The position numbers were made by a program, and so were the translations under genes. A DNA stretch of 32,232 bases from Comamonadaceae bacterium. Its GTDB lineage: Bacteria > Pseudomonadota > Gammaproteobacteria > Burkholderiales > Burkholderiaceae_C. This document shows positions 23,337-32,079 of the stretch, piece after piece. Under the pieces are notes generated by a model, which was given only the letters and a program-made list of their open reading frames with translations, was not told the DNA's origin and made no database searches. How positions within the stretch are numbered: the stretch's first letter is position 1; the number at the start of each line of letters is the position of its first letter. The stretch is from positions 1 through 32,232 of the forward strand of contig CANGCZ010000003.1 in NCBI GenBank assembly GCA_947452325.1, in the 5' to 3' direction.

Positions 23337-24239
23337 ATGGCGACAAAAAAAATCAAAGGATTGGGGCGAGGCCTGGAGGCCTTATTGGGTCCAACCGCCA
23401 CGGAGTCCGGTCAAATGGCTGCAGCCGAAAGTGCGCCAGCTGTATTGAAGCTGGATCAATTGGTGGCCGGCGTTTACCAGCCGCGCAAGCGCATGGACGA
23501 AGGCGCTTTGTATGAGTTGGCCGAAAGCATCAAATCGCAAGGCATCATGCAGCCTATTCTGGTGCGCAAAATCGATGCCGGTGGTTATGAAATCATCGCC
23601 GGAGAGCGGCGTTTTCGCGCAGCCAAACTGGCTGGTTTGACCGAGGTGCCGGTGCTGGTGCGCGAAGTCAGCGACCAAAACGCTGCCGCCATGGCCTTGA
23701 TAGAAAACATGCAGCGCGAGGATTTGAATCCGCTGGAAGAGGCCCAAGGTTTGCAACGGCTGATACGCGAATTCGGCTTGACCCACGAAGCTGCCGCGCA
23801 AGCAGTAGGTCGTTCACGCAGTGCAGCCAGCAATCTGTTGCGCTTGCTGAATTTGGCCGAACCTGTGCAAACCATGTTGATCGCCGGTGACATTGACATG
23901 GGTCATGCGCGCGCCTTGCTGTCCTTGGACAAAGCCGCGCAAATCACGGCGGCCAATCAAATCAGTGCCAAAAAAATGTCTGTGCGGGAAGCGGAAACGC
24001 TGGTGAAAAAAATTGGCGCTGACTTCTCGCTTGTCACCCAAAAACCCGCCAAGGAAAAGTCCCGTGACCTCAAAAGACTAGAGGAAGAGTTATCGGATTT
24101 GTTGACGGCACAGGTTGAAATCCGCGTGAAAAAACAAAGCAAGCGTTTTGGCAAAATGGACCAATCAGGAGAGATATCCATTGCCTTTGGGTCGCTTGAA
24201 GCCTTGAACGGTTTGATTGAAAAATTACAGTCTTCCTAG
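23337..24239 (+). CDS. parB: chromosome partitioning protein ParB
   Basis: ParB binds parS and spreads along DNA as a CTP-dependent clamp. The 300 residues start with the ParA-stimulating peptide KKIKGLGRGLEALLG (4-18), then the CTP-binding/ParB domain with GVYQPRKRM, IMQPILVRK, the GERRFR box (89-94) and ENMQREDLNPLEEA (123-136), the HTH LTHEAAAQAVGRSRSAASNLLRLL (148-171), and a C-terminal dimerisation part ending IAFGSLEALNGLIEKLQSS. All motifs look intact. Its targets are probably the three parS sites within 2.4 kb upstream. Confidence 0.97.
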   Translation: MATKKIKGLGRGLEALLGPTATESGQMAAAESAPAVLKLDQLVAGVYQPRKRMDEGALYELAESIKSQGIMQPILVRKIDAGGYEIIAGERRFRAAKLAGLTEVPVLVREVSDQNAAAMALIENMQREDLNPLEEAQGLQRLIREFGLTHEAAAQAVGRSRSAASNLLRLLNLAEPVQTMLIAGDIDMGHARALLSLDKAAQITAANQISAKKMSVREAETLVKKIGADFSLVTQKPAKEKSRDLKRLEEELSDLLTAQVEIRVKKQSKRFGKMDQSGEISIAFGSLEALNGLIEKLQSS

Positions 24240-24256
24240 GGCTTGCACAATGGCGC

Positions 24257-24302
24257 AGACAGCATCGAGCGGTTATGCTCAGCTGCTGTCTCAATTGTTT
24301 TC
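24257..24302 (+). terminator. probable intrinsic terminator after parB
   Basis: AGACAGCA (24257-24264) pairs perfectly with TGCTGTCT (24284-24291); inside it GAGC pairs with GCTC after a small internal loop, and a moderately T-rich stretch follows. It separates the parAB operon from the ABC transporter operon. The T-tract is interrupted, so efficiency is uncertain. Confidence 0.5.
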
Positions 24303-24338
24303 TGCATAAGCTTTTAAATACCTGTTTTGGAGTGTCAC

Positions 24339-25637
24339 ATGTCTTTTAACCAACCCCGCATACTTCGCTTGTGCGCCGCTGCCGCCATCGGCTTTTCTGC
24401 CATGACAGCCATGGCGCAAGAGACCTTCAAAATCGGCATCGTCAGTTTTCTCTCCGGTCAAGCGGCAGAAAGCTTCGGCATTCCGGCAGTCAATGGTGCC
24501 AAGGTATTGATAGACGCGTTCAACAAAGGCCATGCGCCCGCACCCTACAACAAGGCCGGTTTCGGCGGTTTGCAAATCGAAGCCATTTATGTGGATGAAG
24601 CCGGTGGTGCAACCAAACAGGTACAGGAGTTGCGCAACCTGTATGAGCGCGAAAAAGTCGATGTGGTGGTCGGTTATGTCGGCTCGGGCGACTGCCTGGC
24701 AGTGGCGCCCGTAGCCGAAGAATTGAAAAAATTCCTGGTTCTTTACGATTGCGGAACACCGCGTATTTTCGAAGAGAACAATTACAAATATGTGTTTCGC
24801 ACGGCCTCACATGCGGCCATGGACAACGTGTCTATGGTGCGCTATTTGAAGTCACGCAAAATCCCGGTCAGTAACTACAGCATGATCAATCAGGATTACG
24901 CCTGGGGACAGGATTCGCGCAAAGACTTCATGTTGTCCATGGCCAATTTGTACCCGGATGCCAAACCTGCGGTCGATCAATTGCCCAAATTCGGCGCGGG
25001 TCAATACGGCACGGAAATTTCCGCGCTCATGTCACAACCCGCAGACCTGATTCACTCCAGTTTGTGGGGTGGTGATTTGCAGGCATTCATTCTGCAATCC
25101 GGTCCGCGCGGCATGTTCAAAAAATCGCAAGTGGTGCTGACTGCTGCCGACCATGTGCTGCCCGGCCTGGGCAACAAAGTGCCTGACGGCACCATCATCG
25201 GTGCCCGTGGCGCCTATGGCTTGATGGCCCCGCCCTCGCCTTTGAACACTTGGTGGTGGGAGCTCTATAGCAAGGCCAACAATGTGTACCCGGTGCAAGC
25301 GCCTTACCGCATGGCCCAGTCACTCATGGGTTTGAAACTCGCTGTTGAAAAAGCCATGCAAGCCAACAAAGGACAAAAGCCATCCATGGAGCAAATGATG
25401 ACAGCCTTGCGTGGCAGCGAATGGATGTCACCTGCAGGCAAGATCCGCATGGCCTTGGGCAATGGTCAACAAGCCATCCAAGACACGGCTATCGGACGCA
25501 CCAAATGGAGCGAAGACAAGAAAATGGTGTTGATAGAAGACATACAGCACTTTGATGCCGATTGCGTGAACCCGCCGCCGAATGTGAAATCGGAAGACTG
25601 GCTCAAATCCGGGTTTGCTGGCGCCAAGTGCAAATAA
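24339..25637 (+). CDS. branched-chain amino acid-type ABC transporter, periplasmic binding protein
   Basis: The 432-residue protein is a type I periplasmic binding protein of the LivJ/AmiC group (Peripla_BP_6). A signal peptide of about 27 residues ends in MTAMAQ, and the mature chain opens ETFKIGIVSFLSGQAAESFGIPAVNGAKVLIDAFN, the classic family start. The first lobe continues with KVDVVVGYVGSGDCLAVAPVAEELKKFLVLYDCGTPRIFEENNYKYVFRTASHAAMD; the hinge and second lobe follow. The start is the ATG at 24339, preceded by GGAG; a TTG four codons upstream would put charged residues before the signal peptide. It is the first gene of a five-gene operon. The ligand could be an amino acid, amide, urea or another small carboxylate; sequence reading cannot tell. 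Confidence 0.9.
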   Translation: MSFNQPRILRLCAAAAIGFSAMTAMAQETFKIGIVSFLSGQAAESFGIPAVNGAKVLIDAFNKGHAPAPYNKAGFGGLQIEAIYVDEAGGATKQVQELRNLYEREKVDVVVGYVGSGDCLAVAPVAEELKKFLVLYDCGTPRIFEENNYKYVFRTASHAAMDNVSMVRYLKSRKIPVSNYSMINQDYAWGQDSRKDFMLSMANLYPDAKPAVDQLPKFGAGQYGTEISALMSQPADLIHSSLWGGDLQAFILQSGPRGMFKKSQVVLTAADHVLPGLGNKVPDGTIIGARGAYGLMAPPSPLNTWWWELYSKANNVYPVQAPYRMAQSLMGLKLAVEKAMQANKGQKPSMEQMMTALRGSEWMSPAGKIRMALGNGQQAIQDTAIGRTKWSEDKKMVLIEDIQHFDADCVNPPPNVKSEDWLKSGFAGAKCK

Positions 25638-25689
25638 GGTCTGAGTGCCAAGCAGAGAAAACACGCATAAACGTACCGGTAACTGATCT

Positions 25690-26586
25690 ATGCAACTTGC
25701 TTTGACCATTCTGGTCGACGGCTTGAGCTATGCCTCTTGGCTGTTCATCGTCGCGCTGGGCCTGACACTGGTGTTCGGCGTGCTCAAAATCCTGAACATC
25801 GCACATGGCAGTTTTTATGCCCTGGGTGCTTATGCCGCAGCCACGGTCGTGGCCTGGTTCAGCGGCAGCGGAGCGGCGCCTTCTTTATCGCTGTTGGCCA
25901 TGCTGTTGGCGGCGATTGCTGTGGCCATGTTGACCGCACCGTTGACAGAACGCGGCTTGCTGCGCTTTTACTACGGTCGCGACGAAGTGCTGCTGGTGCT
26001 GGTGACCTATGCCATGTTTTTGATGATGGAAGACATCACCAAATTGATTTGGGGTGCCAATCCCTATTACGTCTCAGAACCGTATGCTTTGTTCGGCAAT
26101 ATCGACATAGGACGGCAAAGCTATGTCGGCTATGACTTGTTTCTGGTTGTGCTGGCCGTGGTGGTGGGATTGGCTGTCTGGTGGGGGTTGAACCGCACGC
26201 GTGCGGGCAAAATCGTCACTGCCGTCATTCACAGCCCGGAAATAGCTTCGAGCATGGGCATCAAAGTGTCACGTGTGTACATGGTGTCTTTTGCAGCGGG
26301 CATTTTTCTGGCCGCCCTGGGCGGCGCTTTCACCGCCCCGATGATTTCTGTGCAGCCGGGAGTCTCGGTCGGGGTCATTATTATTTCGTTTGCGGTTGTC
26401 ATCATTGGCGGCTTGGGCAGTATCGAAGGCGCCGCCATCGGTGCCATCATTGTGGGATTGGCGCGCGCCTTGGCAGTGCACACCATGCCTGTGGCGGAAT
26501 TGTTTTCTGTCTATTTGGTGATGGCGCTGGTGCTGGTGTTCAGACCCGAGGGTTTGTTTCAACGCATTCAGGCCCGGAAAATTTAA
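25690..26586 (+). CDS. branched-chain amino acid-type ABC transporter permease (LivH-like)
   Basis: This 298-residue inner-membrane permease has about eight hydrophobic helices. Motifs of the LivH family are visible: GLTLVFGVLKILNIAHGSFYALGAYAA (about 24-50), TERGLLRFYYGRDEVLLVLVTYAMFLMMED in the middle, the cytoplasmic coupling segment SPEIASSMGIKVSRVYMVSFAAGIFLAALGGAF, and VIIGGLGSIEGAAIGAIIVGLA towards the end. It forms the translocation pore together with the LivM-like protein encoded 3 bp downstream. E. coli-style gene names are withheld because the substrate is unknown. Confidence 0.92.
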   Translation: MQLALTILVDGLSYASWLFIVALGLTLVFGVLKILNIAHGSFYALGAYAAATVVAWFSGSGAAPSLSLLAMLLAAIAVAMLTAPLTERGLLRFYYGRDEVLLVLVTYAMFLMMEDITKLIWGANPYYVSEPYALFGNIDIGRQSYVGYDLFLVVLAVVVGLAVWWGLNRTRAGKIVTAVIHSPEIASSMGIKVSRVYMVSFAAGIFLAALGGAFTAPMISVQPGVSVGVIIISFAVVIIGGLGSIEGAAIGAIIVGLARALAVHTMPVAELFSVYLVMALVLVFRPEGLFQRIQARKI

Positions 26587-26589
26587 ACC

Positions 26590-27522
26590 ATGTCCAAATT
26601 GTTAATCACTGCCTTGCTGGTGTTTGTCGCTGCATTGGGTGCGGGTGCGTTTGTGCCTCGCTGGTTGCAGTTCATGCTGACCATGGCGCTGGCCAATGGC
26701 CTGGTTTCATTGGGTATTGTTTTTCTGATGCGCGGCGGTGTGGTGGCTTTCGGACAAGGTCTGATGTCAGCCATTGGCGGATACACGGCGGCGCTGGTCT
26801 TCAATATGCTGGGCTGGCAGGATGCCATTGTTTTGCCTTTGCTTGGCGGTCTCATGGCGTGTCTGATCACCGCGCCTTTTGCCCCCTTGCTGGCCGGTTA
26901 CCGTGGCATCTTTTTCTCTATGTTGACCTTGGCCATGTCCATGGTCGGTTACGGCATCTTGGTCAAAACCGACAGCCTGGGCGGGTCTGACGGATTCAAT
27001 ATGGGCCGCGTCACCTTGTTCGGACAAACACTGGCAGACCATCAGGTCAGCTTCACGGTCTATGCCGTCACTTTGTTTTTTGCGGTGGCCAGCGCTTTGT
27101 TTGCACGCATTTATTTCTCATCCACCCGTGGCCTGGTCACACAAGCCATCAAGGACAACGAGTTGCGCGTCGAATACATGGGCGGTTCAGTCAGCCGCAG
27201 TATGGCCATCAATTTCTGGCTGGCCTCTTTCTTGGGCGGCCTAGGCGGCGCACTGGCGGTGGTGGCTTTGGGTCACATTGAACCGAACTTTAGCTATTGG
27301 ACGGCTTCCGGTGAATTTGTGTTTGTCGCCATTCTGGCCGGTACGCAAAGCGTGGTGGCCATCATGTTGTCGTCGGTGGTGCTCGAGGTTGTGCGGTCTT
27401 TTTCCAGCTCCTATTTCCCCAACACCTGGCAGTTGGCTTTGGGCTTGTTCTTGTTGCTGGTCATCCGCTTTCTGCCCCAGGGCTTGGGTTCGCTGCGCCC
27501 GGGCAAAAAGGACGCACCATGA
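26590..27522 (+). CDS. branched-chain amino acid-type ABC transporter permease (LivM-like)
   Basis: This 310-residue inner-membrane protein is the second permease. It starts shortly after the LivH-like gene and shows ALANGLVSLGIVFLMRGGVVAFGQGLMSAIGGYTAA, the LivM opening, GIFFSMLTLAMSMVGYGILVKTDSLGGSDGFNMG, and the coupling segment AIKDNELRVEYMGGSVSRSMAINFWLASFLGGLGGALA near residues 190-225. The C-terminus is positively charged (LRPGKKDAP). Its stop overlaps the start of the next gene (ATGA), so stoichiometric production with the ATPase is likely. Confidence 0.92.
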   Translation: MSKLLITALLVFVAALGAGAFVPRWLQFMLTMALANGLVSLGIVFLMRGGVVAFGQGLMSAIGGYTAALVFNMLGWQDAIVLPLLGGLMACLITAPFAPLLAGYRGIFFSMLTLAMSMVGYGILVKTDSLGGSDGFNMGRVTLFGQTLADHQVSFTVYAVTLFFAVASALFARIYFSSTRGLVTQAIKDNELRVEYMGGSVSRSMAINFWLASFLGGLGGALAVVALGHIEPNFSYWTASGEFVFVAILAGTQSVVAIMLSSVVLEVVRSFSSSYFPNTWQLALGLFLLLVIRFLPQGLGSLRPGKKDAP

Positions 27523-28283
27523 GTTCAGAATATTTATTGCAAGCCCGGGGCTTGAACAAAACCTTTGGCGCGGTGGTGGCCGCCCAAGACATCCATATCA
27601 GCATTCGACCTGGTGAACGCGTCAGCTTGATTGGCAGCAACGGCGCGGGCAAAACCACGTTTGTCAACATGATCACCGGCTACATCAAGCCTGACAGCGG
27701 AGAGATTCAGCTGGCCGGTGTGCGAACCAATGAGATGTCGCCCAGACAAATCACCCGGCTTGGCGTGGCGCGGTCTTTTCAAATACCGCAGATTTACCCC
27801 AGCCTCAGCGTGATGGAAAACATGCTGGTGGCACAAGCCTGTCACGAAGACCGTTTGTCATTGTGGCGGCCGGCCCGCACCCCTGCTTCGCAGGAGCGCG
27901 CCGAGGAAGTGCTCAAGCGTTTTCGTTTACAGGATCAGCGCCAACGTCTGGTCGCCGAGTTGCCAGGTGGCATGCGCAAGTTGTTGGACATCGCCTTGGC
28001 CTTGATCGGGCAACCGCGCTTGCTGTTGCTGGATGAACCTACCAGCGGTGTGGCCGCAGAAGAAAAATTTCCCATGATGGACACGGTGATGCAAGCGCTC
28101 AGCGGTCAACCTTTGACAACCTTGTTTGTCGAGCACGACATGGACATTGTGAGCCGCTATTGCGACCGGGTGATTGCTTTTTACAGTGGCCGCATCATTG
28201 CCGACGATGTGCCGTCGGTGGCGTTGGCCAATGCCGACGTGCGCCGCTACGTCACCGGTGAAACAGGGGCCGCTCATGCTTGA
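27519..28283 (+). CDS. branched-chain amino acid-type ABC transporter ATP-binding protein (LivG-like)
   Basis: The first of two ATPases, 254 residues, cytoplasmic. Walker A GSNGAGKT is at 39-46, the Q-loop region RSFQIPQIYPSLSVMENML at 85-103, the signature is LPGGMRKLLDIA (148-159) rather than LSGGQ, Walker B LLLLDEPTSG is at 168-177, and the H-loop histidine is His206 in FVEHDMD. The altered signature deserves note but LivG proteins often deviate here. The family-typical length and the C-terminal block VRRYVTGE support the call. It overlaps the permease gene upstream by 4 bp and the second ATPase gene downstream by 8 bp. Confidence 0.92.
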   Translation: MSSEYLLQARGLNKTFGAVVAAQDIHISIRPGERVSLIGSNGAGKTTFVNMITGYIKPDSGEIQLAGVRTNEMSPRQITRLGVARSFQIPQIYPSLSVMENMLVAQACHEDRLSLWRPARTPASQERAEEVLKRFRLQDQRQRLVAELPGGMRKLLDIALALIGQPRLLLLDEPTSGVAAEEKFPMMDTVMQALSGQPLTTLFVEHDMDIVSRYCDRVIAFYSGRIIADDVPSVALANADVRRYVTGETGAAHA

Positions 28284-28929
28284 ATTGAAAAACATGCACG
28301 TGCATATTGCGTCGGCGCAAGTCTTGCGCGGCTTCAGCCTGACGGTACAACAAGGCCAAATGGCCGGACTGGTCGGACGCAATGGCGCGGGCAAGACCAG
28401 CACCATGCGCAGCATCATGGGGCATTTGCCTTTGCGTCAAGGCAGCATGCATTTTGACGGCCAGGACTTGTGTGCCTTGCCGCCGGAAGCGCGCGCCGCA
28501 TTAGGCATTGGTTACATGCCCGAAGACCGGGGCTTGGTACCTGAACTCACGGTTGAAGAAAACATGCTGATTCCCTTGTGGGTCAGCAAAACGCTCAAGG
28601 TCGATGACCGCCTGGGCTTTGTGTACCAGGTCTTGCCCGAACTCAAAGACATGGCACAGCGCCGGGCCTTGTTGCTCTCAGGTGGTCAGCAAAAACTCGT
28701 GGCTTTGGGGCGCGCTTTGGCCGTGGGCACCCGTTTGTTGTTGCTGGACGAGCCTTTTGAAGGCGTGGCGCCAGCCTTGTCTATGCGATTGTCTGAAGTG
28801 ATTTCCCGCTTAAAAGGCAGCGAGTTGTCGGTGTTGATTTCTCAATCCGACCTGAACCATTCCAGCGGACTGCTGGACACGACCGTGGTGATTGAACGCG
28901 GTGCGAATGCGGAGACCGCCGCTGCATGA
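28276..28929 (+). CDS. branched-chain amino acid-type ABC transporter ATP-binding protein (LivF-like)
   Basis: The second ATPase, 217 residues. Walker A GRNGAGKT is at 34-41, the LivF-typical IGYMPEDRGLVPELTVEENM at 78-97, the signature LSGGQQKLVALGRAL at 134-148, Walker B LLLLDEPFEGVAP at 154-166; the H-loop position reads ISQSD, with glutamine as commonly seen in LivF. I start at the ATG at 28276, overlapping the LivG-like stop by 8 bp; the frame stays open upstream to 28174 but that stretch is inside the previous gene and not ABC-like. At 217 residues it is somewhat shorter than usual LivF, the loss being at the C-terminal end. Confidence 0.9.
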   Translation: MLELKNMHVHIASAQVLRGFSLTVQQGQMAGLVGRNGAGKTSTMRSIMGHLPLRQGSMHFDGQDLCALPPEARAALGIGYMPEDRGLVPELTVEENMLIPLWVSKTLKVDDRLGFVYQVLPELKDMAQRRALLLSGGQQKLVALGRALAVGTRLLLLDEPFEGVAPALSMRLSEVISRLKGSELSVLISQSDLNHSSGLLDTTVVIERGANAETAAA

Positions 28930-28982
28930 ACCGCGCGTAAAAGCCGCTTGCTTAACGGCCTTTAAAGTAAATAACTGCGGTT

Positions 28983-30410
28983 TCAGTCCAGAAAAATCTT
29001 GCCCGGGTTCATGATGTTTTTCGGGTCCAGTGCTTTTTTGATGGTGCGCATCATGGACACGGCGCCAGCGCCTGTCTCATTCAGTAAAAACTCCATTTTG
29101 TGCAAGCCTATGCCGTGCTCACCGGTGCAAGTGCCGTCCATAGACAAAGCCCGTGCCACCAACTGGTTGTTCAAGGTTTCGGCGGTGGCGCGTTCCTGGG
29201 CGTTGTCCGGATCGATCAAATAGCCGAAGTGAAAATTGCCGTCGCCCACATGGCCGACCAGAAAATACGGAATGCCCGAGGCTTCCACTTCGGCCATGGA
29301 ATCCAGCAGGCAATCGGCCAAGCGTGAGATAGGCACACAGGTGTCGGTGCTGATGACGCGGCAACCCGGACGGCTGTTCAAACCGGCGAAGTACGTGTTG
29401 TGTCTGGCCGTCCATAAACGTGTACGGTCTTCCGGTGTGGTGGCCCACTCGAAGGCCTGGCCGCCAAACTCCGAAGAGATGTCCTGTACGGTTTCAGCCT
29501 GTTCCTTGACGCTGGCAGGTGAACCGTGGAATTCCATGAGCAACATGGGTTGTACCGGCAGACTGACCTTGGAATAGGCGTTGACCATGCGCACCGCGTT
29601 CTGGTCTATCAGTTCGACACGTGCAATAGGAATGCCCATTTGAATGATTTGTATGGTCGTGTGCACCGCCGCTTCGATGGACGGAAAAGAACAAGTGGCG
29701 GCAGACACGGCCTCGGGCAAGGGAAACAGCTTCAAGGTGACTTCGGTGATGACGCCCAAAGTGCCTTCGCTGCCCACCATCAAACGCGTCAGGTCGTACC
29801 CGGCGGAGGATTTGCGCGCGCGCGTACCTGTGCGAATCACTTCGCCGCTGGCCGTCACAACTTCAAGGCCGAGCACGTTTTCGCGCATGGTGCCGTAACG
29901 GACCGCGTTGGTGCCGCTGGCGCGGGTGGCGCTCATGCCACCTATGCTGGCGTCAGCGCCCGGGTCGATAGGAAAGAACAACCCCGTGCTTTTGATTTCT
30001 TCGTTCAATTGTTTGCGGGTCACGCCGGGTTGCACAGTGACAGTCAAATCTTCGGGGTTGATGCTCAGCACCTTTTTCATGCGCGACACATCAATGCTGA
30101 TGCCGCCTTGCACCGCCAGCAAATGGCCTTCCAGTGAAGAGCCTATGCCAAACGGTATGACTGGAACTGAGTATTGCGCTGCTTGAGTGACGGCAAACGC
30201 CACATCGGCGGTGCTTTCGGCAAACACCACCGCCGCCGGTGGCGGCACGGTGGTGTAAGCGGATTCGTCGCGCCCGTGGTGTTCACGCACGGCCATGGCG
30301 GTGGAGCAGCGGTCGCCGAAATGCGCCTTGAGGGTATCGATCAAGGCGGCTGGCACATCGCGCAAGGCAATGGCGGGCATCAGGTGTTGGGCGGTGGTCG
30401 GTGCATTCAT
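28983..30410 (-). CDS. FAD-linked oxidase, D-lactate dehydrogenase (cytochrome)/GlcD family
   Basis: The 475-residue flavoprotein oxidises a 2-hydroxy acid such as D-lactate or glycolate and passes electrons to a quinone or cytochrome acceptor. The FAD-binding (PCMH) domain covers about residues 50-235 with PVIPFGIGSSLEGHLLAVQGGISIDVSRMKKVL, GVTRKQLNEEI, DPGADASIGGMSATRASGTNAVRYGTMRENVLGLEVV and GSEGTLGVITEVTLKLFP. The C-terminal FAD-oxidase domain has GHVGDGNFHFG (about 385) and GTCTGEHGIGLHKMEFL (about 425) and ends DPKNIMNPGKIFLD. There is no Fe-S subunit next to it, which favours the single-chain D-lactate dehydrogenase type over GlcDEF. CAGGAG lies before the ATG. Convergent with the ABC operon. 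Substrate is inferred only at class level. Confidence 0.9.
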   Translation of the reverse strand: MNAPTTAQHLMPAIALRDVPAALIDTLKAHFGDRCSTAMAVREHHGRDESAYTTVPPPAAVVFAESTADVAFAVTQAAQYSVPVIPFGIGSSLEGHLLAVQGGISIDVSRMKKVLSINPEDLTVTVQPGVTRKQLNEEIKSTGLFFPIDPGADASIGGMSATRASGTNAVRYGTMRENVLGLEVVTASGEVIRTGTRARKSSAGYDLTRLMVGSEGTLGVITEVTLKLFPLPEAVSAATCSFPSIEAAVHTTIQIIQMGIPIARVELIDQNAVRMVNAYSKVSLPVQPMLLMEFHGSPASVKEQAETVQDISSEFGGQAFEWATTPEDRTRLWTARHNTYFAGLNSRPGCRVISTDTCVPISRLADCLLDSMAEVEASGIPYFLVGHVGDGNFHFGYLIDPDNAQERATAETLNNQLVARALSMDGTCTGEHGIGLHKMEFLLNETGAGAVSMMRTIKKALDPKNIMNPGKIFLD

Positions 30411-30537
30411 ATCGGCGTACTCCTGTGGTCTTGCATTCTAAGCAGAGCCCTGCCCGCTGACCCAGCGTGAAAACCCCGCTGTGGACAGGCAGCGAGGAAG
30501 AAGCCCAAGTTCGTTGCCTGTAGACAGCCGTGTGCGA

Positions 30538-31434
30538 TCAGGGTTTGGCGGGCAGCGTGATGCCGGGAAAGATTTTGATCACGGCGCTGTCGTCTTCCTT
30601 GGCAAAACCGGCGGTACTGGCTTGCATGAACATCTGGTGCGCGGTGCTGGAAAGTGGCAGCGGGAACTTGCTGGCGCGCGCCATGTCCAATACCAACCCC
30701 AAGTCTTTGACAAATATGTCCACCGCCGAGAGCGGCGTGTAATCCGCAGCCAACACGTGCGCCATGCGGTTTTCAAACATCCAGCTGTTGCCCGCGCTGT
30801 GTGTGATGACTTCATACAAAGCGCCAGGGTCTACCCCTTCGCGCAAACCCAGCGCCATGGCCTCGGCGGCGGCGGCGATATGCACACCGGCCAACAACTG
30901 GTTGATGATCTTCACTTTGCTGCCCGCACCCGCTTCATCGCCTAATTTGTAAACAGACGCGGCCATGGCGTTCAGCATGGGCTCGCACAGCGTGTAGGCC
31001 GCCGGGGCGCCAGAGGTCATCATGGTCATCTGGCCGCTGGCGGCTTTGGCCGCACCGCCGGAGATGGGCGCATCCAGGTACAGCAAGCCCATGGCGTTCA
31101 ATCGCGCGCCTATGGCAATCGACCAGTTAGGGTCGACCGTAGAGCACATGATGAACACATTGCCAGGCGCCATCGCGGCGGCTGCGCCATGCTCGCCAAA
31201 CAGCACTGATTCGGTTTGGGCGGCATTCACCACCACGCTGATCACCACCGGACAGGCCGCAGCCACTTCGGCGGGGTTGGCACAGGCAACGCCGCCGTCC
31301 GCCGCAAACTCGTCGGCAGCACCCGGGCGCGCATCGCACACATGCACCGTGTAACCGGCGCGGCGCAAGCTGCCCGCCATGCCGCGCCCCATGGCACCTA
31401 AACCGATCAATCCGACATGCTTAGCGGCACCCAT
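30538..31434 (-). CDS. ltnD: NAD-binding 3-hydroxyisobutyrate-type dehydrogenase, L-threonate dehydrogenase (LtnD-like)
   Basis: The 298-residue protein belongs to the beta-hydroxyacid dehydrogenase family. The NAD motif GLIGLGAMGRGMA is at 8-20, the substrate motif DAPISGGAAKAASGQM at 121-136 and the catalytic lysine region KVKIINQLLAGVHIAAAAEAMAL at 173-195 (Lys175). Its C-terminal half, with NSWMFENRM (216-224), DYTPLSAVDIFVKDLGLV and KEDDSAVIKIFPGITLP, closely follows what I recall of LtnD, which oxidises L-threonate to 2-oxo-tetronate. The other genes of that pathway (otnI, otnK, otnC) are not here, so a role in threonate use is not proven; a related hydroxy acid is possible. It shares orientation with the FAD oxidase, 127 bp apart. 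Confidence 0.82.
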   Translation of the reverse strand: MGAAKHVGLIGLGAMGRGMAGSLRRAGYTVHVCDARPGAADEFAADGGVACANPAEVAAACPVVISVVVNAAQTESVLFGEHGAAAAMAPGNVFIMCSTVDPNWSIAIGARLNAMGLLYLDAPISGGAAKAASGQMTMMTSGAPAAYTLCEPMLNAMAASVYKLGDEAGAGSKVKIINQLLAGVHIAAAAEAMALGLREGVDPGALYEVITHSAGNSWMFENRMAHVLAADYTPLSAVDIFVKDLGLVLDMARASKFPLPLSSTAHQMFMQASTAGFAKEDDSAVIKIFPGITLPAKP

Positions 31435-31515
31435 GGCAATCTCCTGAAAAAGCGGCTAGCGTAGCTCAATTGGCGTGGTGCTGAGACAATGTCAAAAATA
31501 ATCTGGATCAAACAT

Positions 31516-32079
31516 ATGGCCAATCGACTTTCACAAATAGCCACGCGCACAGGCGACGACGGCACCACCGGTTTGGGTGACAACCGCCGCGTCAGCAAAA
31601 ACAGTTTGCGGGTGCACGCCATGGGTGAGGTGGACGAACTTAACTCGCACATCGGCGTCTTGCTGTGCGAAGACATGCCTGCAGGCGTGCGCGAGCTGCT
31701 GGTCGAAGTTCAACACCAGTTGTTCAACCTGGGCGGCGAGCTCAGCATTCCCGGTTTTGAATTGTTGAAAAACGAAGCTTTGCTGCTGTTGGACAACGCC
31801 TTGGCAGAGCACAACGCGGTTTTGCCTAAGTTGCAGGAATTCATTCTCCCGGCCGGCAGCCGTGCGGCGGCGCTGGCGCATATTTGCCGCACGGTGGCGC
31901 GCCGGGCCGAGCGCGCCGTGGTGGCCTTGGGCGCAGAAGAGGCATTGAACCCGACGCCGCGTCAATACCTCAACCGCTTAAGCGATTTAATGTTTGTGCT
32001 GGCGCGTGTGCTCAACCGCATGCACGGCGGCGACGATGTGTATTGGAAGAGCGAGCGCATGAAAGCGGCTGACGCATGA
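31516..32079 (+). CDS. cob(I)alamin adenosyltransferase, PduO type
   Basis: This enzyme adenosylates cob(I)alamin with ATP to form coenzyme B12. The 187 residues open with the PduO signature ATRTGDDGTTGLGDNRRVSKNS (9-30) and continue with LRVHAMGEVDELNSHIGVLL, LGGELSIPG, the ATP/cobalamin residues ICRTVARRAERAVVAL (123-138) and the closing motif LNRLSDLMFVLARVLNR (152-168). I prefer the ATG at 31516 (MANRLSQIATRTG), which matches the normal family start; an in-frame ATG nine codons earlier at 31489 exists but has no better Shine-Dalgarno sequence. Its stop overlaps the start of the next frame. It implies that the cell uses adenosylcobalamin, though no B12-dependent enzyme is in view. Confidence 0.92.
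   Translation: MANRLSQIATRTGDDGTTGLGDNRRVSKNSLRVHAMGEVDELNSHIGVLLCEDMPAGVRELLVEVQHQLFNLGGELSIPGFELLKNEALLLLDNALAEHNAVLPKLQEFILPAGSRAAALAHICRTVARRAERAVVALGAEEALNPTPRQYLNRLSDLMFVLARVLNRMHGGDDVYWKSERMKAADA

Noticed and set aside
28937..28967. Hairpin between the ABC operon and the FAD oxidase gene considered as a terminator
   Set aside because: The stem (AAAGCCG with CGGCCTTT) needs a bulge and no clear T-run follows on either strand.
29526..30137. Long open frame antisense to the FAD-linked oxidase (203 codons)
   Set aside because: It is the complement of a clear flavoprotein gene in G+C-rich DNA; composition (Arg, His, Gly) is typical of a shadow frame.
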